Assembly: GCA_938033975.1 (NCBI GenBank)
Contig: CALHKJ010000361.1
Coordinates: 1-7,219, forward strand
Length of the DNA stretch: 7,219 bases
Reading direction: 5' to 3'
Source of the DNA: an uncultured Saprospiraceae bacterium
Lineage (GTDB): Bacteria; Bacteroidota; Bacteroidia; Chitinophagales; Saprospiraceae
The position numbers and the translations under genes were made by a program. The notes beneath the pieces were generated by a model. The model was given only the letters and a program-made list of their open reading frames with translations, ran no database searches and was not told the DNA's origin. Positions 1-6,600 of this stretch are shown piece by piece (within the stretch, counting starts at the first letter, position 1; each line of letters begins with the position of its first letter).

Positions 1-600
1 ATACTGTTTCAAGAAGATTTCGAAGATGAAGCTGATGGAGCAACATCAGGAACCGACGCTAATGGAACAGCTTGGACAGCAACTTGCGCCGGTTGCTTAG
101 CAGGGGATATTTTTGAAGTTGATTCAGCTAATGGAAATGCAGAAGGGTGTAATGGCACAAATGGTCTAAGAGGAAATGATACTAATGGCCCAGGAGTATT
201 CACAGTTAGCAACCTAGATGTTTCGAACTGCGATGTAGTATATTTTGACTTTTTCTATTGTTCTAGTGCATATGAAGGAACTGGTAATCTTGAATGTGCT
301 GATGAGTGTTCAGGTTGTACAGGAATTCCTTCAGAAGGAGTTTCTAATTTAGGCTGTAATAATTGTTGGGATTTTCTTTATGGTGAAATGTCTTGGACAA
401 GCGGATCTTCTCAAGTTATATTACTTGGAGACGATTGTACAGTACCTGCAAGTGGGACAACAGGCTCACCCATTTGTAGTTCTGCTGATATGGATGGCAA
501 TCTTATTCCTACAGCTGACCTCACAAGTGTTGACTTGAATATTGTCATGGCGATGTGGGCAGGTACTGAAAATATGAAGATTGATAATGTAGTTCTTATT
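1..600 (+). other. Domain J1: jelly-roll-like beta-sandwich with Cys-rich loop (residues 1-200)
   Basis: The module opens with FQEDFED (3-9) and closes with KIDNVVL (193-199). This opening FxExFE and closing (I/F)DN(I/V) pattern is shared with three other modules in the window (J2, J3, J4). It resembles the choice-of-anchor J / MAM-like jelly-roll style seen in secreted bacterial proteins, often linked to carbohydrate or ligand binding; that role is inferred. J1 differs from the others in having many cysteines (29, 32, 50, 77, 87, 99, 103, 106, 119, 122, 146, 159), including a loop with two CxxC pairs at 103/106 and 119/122. The domain may begin before the window. It is followed directly by a four-Cys linker (C201, C210, C219, C226). 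Confidence 0.6.
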
Positions 601-3600
601 TGCTATACAGATACAGATGTTGCAGCATGCACGGATTCCGCAGTAAGTTCTGCATGTGCGTCAGAACCAACTGTATGTCCTGTGATTGGTTCTCTTACTG
701 ATCCAGCTGATATTTGTGCAGATGAATCCTTTGACCTGACTGCGAGCGGTCTTGATGATTTGGCAATGGCAGACAACAGTGATTCTGATTTCGGAATTGA
801 CTTTGTTCATTTTGGAGCAGGGAATCCAGCGCCAGCAGATCCATATGTAGGTGGTAGCTCAATTGGTGTTGTTCCTTTCGCGTCATTGACTGGAGCTGAT
901 CCAAGTCAAAGTGCAGAATTACTTGGTAATTCACTTCCAGCAGGAACATATCAAATTTGCGCAATACTCGATGCGGCGCCAATGGATGCCACATGCAGAC
1001 CCGCTAGTTGTATTTCATTAACAGTGCTCGACTTGCCGGATGTACCAATGATAGAAGATATTGAAGTGTGCGAAGACGGTAATACTGAAATAGTAATTGC
1101 GCTTGGAGGACCAACTACTGAAAATATATTTGTAGAAAGTTTTGAAGGAACGAATCAATTTGAAGTTACTACAGGTATGATTTTTAACGATGGAGCAAGT
1201 GATCATTTTGGTCCAACTGATGGCTCAGATATAGCAAATGTATCAGGACCTTATTCTGGTGCAGATGGCACATTCTTTTGGGCCGCTGAAGATATAAACG
1301 ATGGTGGAGGTAGTGGATTAAATCCTCAAGTTATTACCTTCAACAATGTTTCAGCTGCAGGCTATTCAAACCTTACTTTTTGTGGTTTGTTTGCAGCTGG
1401 AAATGAAAATGGTCCAGGTGCAAGCAATTACGATGCAAATGATTTTATTATGGTGGATTATAGCGTTGATGGAGCTGCATTTGTTACTGGATTGCAATTC
1501 AGTTATGCAGGTACAGATGGCTTCAATGAACCATTCGGTCATGACACTAATTTGGATGGAATGGCAGATGGAGTTTTATTAGGAACTGCATTTCAAAATT
1601 TTAGTTTTTCAATTCCAGCAGGAAATACAGTAGATCTTAGAATAACAGTATCGATGGATAGTGGTAATGAAGAAATCGCCTTCGATAATATTGTGATTAA
1701 AGGAGATTCGACACCGCCTAGTGATTATAATTTTTATGATGCGGATCCTGCCGTAGGCGGAGCAACATTATTAGCTGGTCTGACTACTTCATATGACCCT
1801 ATGACTACCTCTGCAACAAGCCCACAAACGGTCTACGTAACTTGTGTTGATGATTTAGGATGTGAAGGACCTGCATCTCCAGTTGTAATTTCAATAATTG
1901 AAGCAATAACTATAGACACAGAAGCATCTGATCAAACTGTACAATGCGATGGCTCAGGTAATACCGCAGCGCTAAATGCATGGTTAGCTTCGAATGGTGG
2001 GGCAGTTGCATCTGTACCAACAGGTGCTATTGCTTGGACAAATGACTTTTCAGGTCTTAGTGATCTATGTGGAGCAACTGGCAACGCAACAGTAATATTT
2101 ACAGCTACAGATGATTGCGGTATTTCAGCAACAACATCAGCAGTATTTACAATAGAAGATACAATGCCACCATCAATTGATGTAATGGCATCGGATCTAG
2201 ACCTACAATGTGATGGTTCAGGAAACACCTCCGATGTGGATGCATGGATAGCTTCTAATGGTGGAGCAACGGCAAGTGATTTATGCAGCGCTGTTGTCTG
2301 GACCAATGATTATACAGCATTAACAAATGATTGTGGAGCAACCGGTATGGCTACGGTAACATTTACTGCAACGGATGATTGTGGTATTGCAGCATCAACA
2401 ACAGCAACGATTACTATCGAAGACACAAATGCACCTAGCATTGATACAGAAGCTTCAGATGAAGAAGTAGAATGCGATGGAGCAGGGAATGCTTCTCAAC
2501 TAGATTCGTGGTTGTTATCCAATGGTGGAGCAACTGCAAGTGATGATTGTGGTAATGTGGTTTGGACAAATGATTTTACAGCTCTTTCAGACGATTGTGG
2601 TGCGACAGGCAGTGTAACAGTAATATTTACTGCTACTGATGATTGTGGTCTAAGTTCAACATCGGAGGCAACATTTACGGTTGTCGATACTACAGATCCA
2701 GTGGTTGATGTTGAGGCAGAAAATTTAGTAATAGATTGTGACGATCCTGATCCATCTGCAACAATAGGTGCTTGGTTAACAGCAAATGCCTCAGCAACTG
2801 CATCAGACCTTTGTAGTGCTTCTGATGTAAATTGGACAAATGATTATGTTGCTGGAGCAACAACTGTTGTTTTTACAGTTTCAGATGATTGTGGGAATAC
2901 AACAACAGAAAGCGCGACAATAACCCAATTAGTACCTCCTACAGTAAGTCTATTAGATCAAACTGTTTGCCCTGGAGGAACATCTACATTAGACCCAGGA
3001 ATGTTTGCTGAATATTTGTGGAGTAATAATGCAGTGACACAAACTATAACAGTTGGTGTTGGTACTTATACAGTTACTGTAACAGATTCAAATGGATGTA
3101 CAGCAACTGCATCATCGACCATAACTGAAAGCACAGTATTGTCTACCTCCTTGGTAGATGCAATGGTTTGTCCAGGCGAACAAATAACTTTGAATCCAGG
3201 AGTGTTTAATTCATATAATTGGAGTACTGGAGTTATGACTCCGACTATAACAGTTGGTCTTGGAACATATACAGTATCTGTTTCTGATGCATCAGGATGT
3301 GAAGGAACAGGTGAGGCAACTATTACTGCTTTTGCTCCACCAGAACCAATGATATTGGAAGTAAGTGTATGTCCCGGTGAAATGGGAACCCTAGACGCAG
3401 GTGCTTTTGCATCCTATGAATGGGAAACAGGATCGACTGATCAGATGCTTACGACAACAGCAGGAACATACCAGGTAACTGTTACAGATGATAACGGTTG
3501 TACTGGAGTTGCAAGTGGCACAATATCAGAATTTACAGCGCCTGTACCTGTGATTGCGGAAGTAACTGTATGCCCAGGAGAAACAGGTATCTTAGATGCA

Positions 3601-6600
3601 GGTGCTTTTGCGACCTATGAATGGGAAACAGGATCAACTGATCAGATGCTTACGACAACAGCAGGAACATACGTGGTAACCGTTACAGATGACAACGGCT
3701 GCACTGGTGTTACAAGTGGTACAATTTCAGAATTTGATGCCCCAACAGTAGGCGGTATTACATTATGCGTTGGTGATTCAGGGCAAATTAGCTTTACAAG
3801 TACACCGGCAACAGTAACGCCATTCACCTCCTCGGCACCAGGAATAGCAAGTATTAATGACACAGGCTTAGTGACTGCAATTGAAGCAGGAACAACAACT
3901 ATCATGTACACAGATATAAATGGCTGCGTATCAACATCAACTGTCACAGTGGATGCTTTGCCACCCGCACCAATAGTAGAAGATGTTGCTTATTGTCTAG
4001 GTGCAATGCCGATGGCTTTAACTGCAATCCCACAAAATGGAGGAACACTTACATGGTATACAACTGATCCAGCACTAGGAGGAGCAATGCCTTTAACTCA
4101 GGCACCGACTCCATCAACAGCCGCGTCAATTAGTACAGATTATTGGGTAACAGAAACAACAAATTGTACTGGACCTGCAAGTATGTTGACAGTTACAATA
4201 AGAGAACTATCAAATGCTACAGCAATACAAACCTGTGTTGATGCAACAAGCTATGACCTAGAAGTTTGTTTTGATGCAATCAATCCTGGTCCTTCAGATA
4301 TGTTTAGCTTAGAACTAGATGGTGTTGTATTTGGTCCATATGCTTACTCAACAAGTGGGGGCACGACACCCGATCAATATTGTGTTAACATAGCTGGGCT
4401 TGACCCAACAGATATGGAAGCAGGATTAGGAGTTGTCATAATAGATAGTGATCCAACTGCATCAGCAAGTATTGCAACTCAAGATATGATTCTAGCATTT
4501 ACTAGTTTTGAAGAGGGAACAGTAGGTGGCCAATATGAAGATACAGGAGATCCAACATTGGATCATGATTTAGTAAATAATTCTGGACAATCAGATGTAG
4601 ACTTTGTGAGTACTGGAGGGGAAATAGGAGTAGATGCAAGTTATATTTCAAACGGTGGTGTAGGAATATCTGATGGCGATTTTGTTGGCTTCACAAACTT
4701 CACCGGAGAAGTTGGTTCATTTACAGATGGTGGTCAAGGATATCAAATGTCTGACACAGATGGAATTATGGTTTTGACATTTGACCCAGTCGATATTTCA
4801 TCTTGCGCTGAAGTAGAATTATCTCTTGATTTATATGTCCAGGCTACTGGATGGGAGACTTCAAATCCTGAAGATTTTATTACAGTTACAGTGGATGTTG
4901 ATGGAACATCAATCGATTTACTAAATACTGTAGGAATGGATATTGATGATCTAGGAATTGAAGGTGCATGGATGCAACAAATTGCATCTAACTTGTCTGG
5001 ATCCACTGCAGTTTTATCAATTTCCCTTGCATCTAACTCAGGCTCTGAAGCAATCTATATTGACAATGTTATATTCAATGGAATAGATTGTCCAACAATG
5101 ATGATGGTCCAAGAGATGTGCATGACTGAAACAAGTTATGATGAGTTTGCTTGCTTTATGTGTCCAAGCATTGGAGCAATTTCAAGTGTATTACCTGTTT
5201 GTGAAGGAGAGTTAATAGATATTGCTGCTTCTGATATTTTAGGAGTTGATATGATGACAAACCTTGATATAGATTATTCAATTGATTTTGTATTGTTTTC
5301 AGGCTCTGTTGCACCAACTGATCCTTATGCTGGTGGAACAAGTATCGGTTCGGTTGCATTTTCTGCTTTAAGCGGCGCAGTCGGAGGACCTTATGAAGCG
5401 ATGCTGACAGGAGTCAGTTTAGCAGCTGGTGAATATCAAGTTTGTGCAATACTCGAACCAGACCCTACCATCGATCCGTCATGTAGACCGGCGCAATGTA
5501 CAAGTGTCACTATAAGTGCTTTACCTGATGCTCCTGTACTTGAAGATATCATTACTTGTAATGGAGAAAGTACAGAAATTGTATTAGGCGTAACAGGAGG
5601 AGCTTTGCCATTTGTAGAAACATTTGATGTTGCAGGAGAAGGGGTAACAGGAGACTGTTCTTCAGGAACATGCTTTATGGATGTACCAGCTTCAAATGGG
5701 CAATGGATTATAACAGGAGATTTGTCAGGTTTGACTGCAAACAATGATTTCTTTGTTACGGGTCCACCAACTTTTGGAAGTACACTTACTTCCCTAACTG
5801 GACAGGATACTGACACAGAAGTTTGTTTTGAAACGACCGCAATAGATATTACAGGATATACTGGAGTAAACTTTAGTATCGATGTTTCAGAGTTTGGTGA
5901 TCATGAATCTCAAGATTATGTAAACGTGACATATATAGTAGATGGAGTAGCCACAACAATTACAAATTGGATGAATGCTGGATCTGCAACGAATACTCTG
6001 GTTGGAGATGTTGCCCTAGGTGGAGTAGCAGATGACGCTGATTGGGGTACAACGACAGTGACAGCATCAGGAATAACAGGTTCTTCTCTTGTTCTTCAAG
6101 TTTGTTTACTTAATAATGCCGGCTCAGAATCAATAGCAATTGATAATATCACAGTGGATGGAACCTTGAATAGCTATACAGTGTACGATGCTGATCCTTC
6201 AACAGGAAATATAATAGCCTCAGGTGTTACAACTTTTGATCCAATGACAACTGTTGCAACATCTCCAGAGACATTCTTTATTACTTGTATTGATCCTAGT
6301 TCGGGCTGTGAAAGCCCTGCAGAAATGGTCACAGTTACTGTAAACCCACCACTTGTTTTAGAGTGTACATCAACGGATGTTTTGTGTGCAAGTGAGGCAA
6401 CTGGTACAGCAACAGCGGTTGCAACAGAAGGATCAGGAACATATACATATGCTTGGTCGAATGGAGCAACTACAGCTATAAACTCAGATCTAGCTATTGG
6501 AACATATACAGTTACTGTTACAGATACAAACGGATGTACAGCAGAATGCACTGCGGTTATTTCAGAGCCATCACCTTTGACTTTAGATTGTACAGTTGAA

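Noticed and set aside
1346..1582. 78-codon open frame on the + strand, frame 2
   Set aside because: It overlaps J2 out of frame and encodes a low-complexity Met/Gln/Leu-rich peptide with no domain features.
1932..2306. 124-codon open frame on the - strand
   Set aside because: Antisense to the HYR-like repeats, and its translation is itself internally repetitive (PEPSHCR/PEPSHCT), as expected from an opposite-strand reading of the 88-codon repeat.
1912..3744. Regular repeats as a CRISPR array
   Set aside because: The periods are 264 bp and about 201 bp, the repeats are coding and diverged, and there are no short identical repeats separated by unique spacers.
5436..5816. 126-codon open frame on the - strand
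   Set aside because: Antisense to module B2 and J4, which have clear conserved protein patterns in frame 1. The scarcity of antisense stops follows from the codon composition of the real gene.
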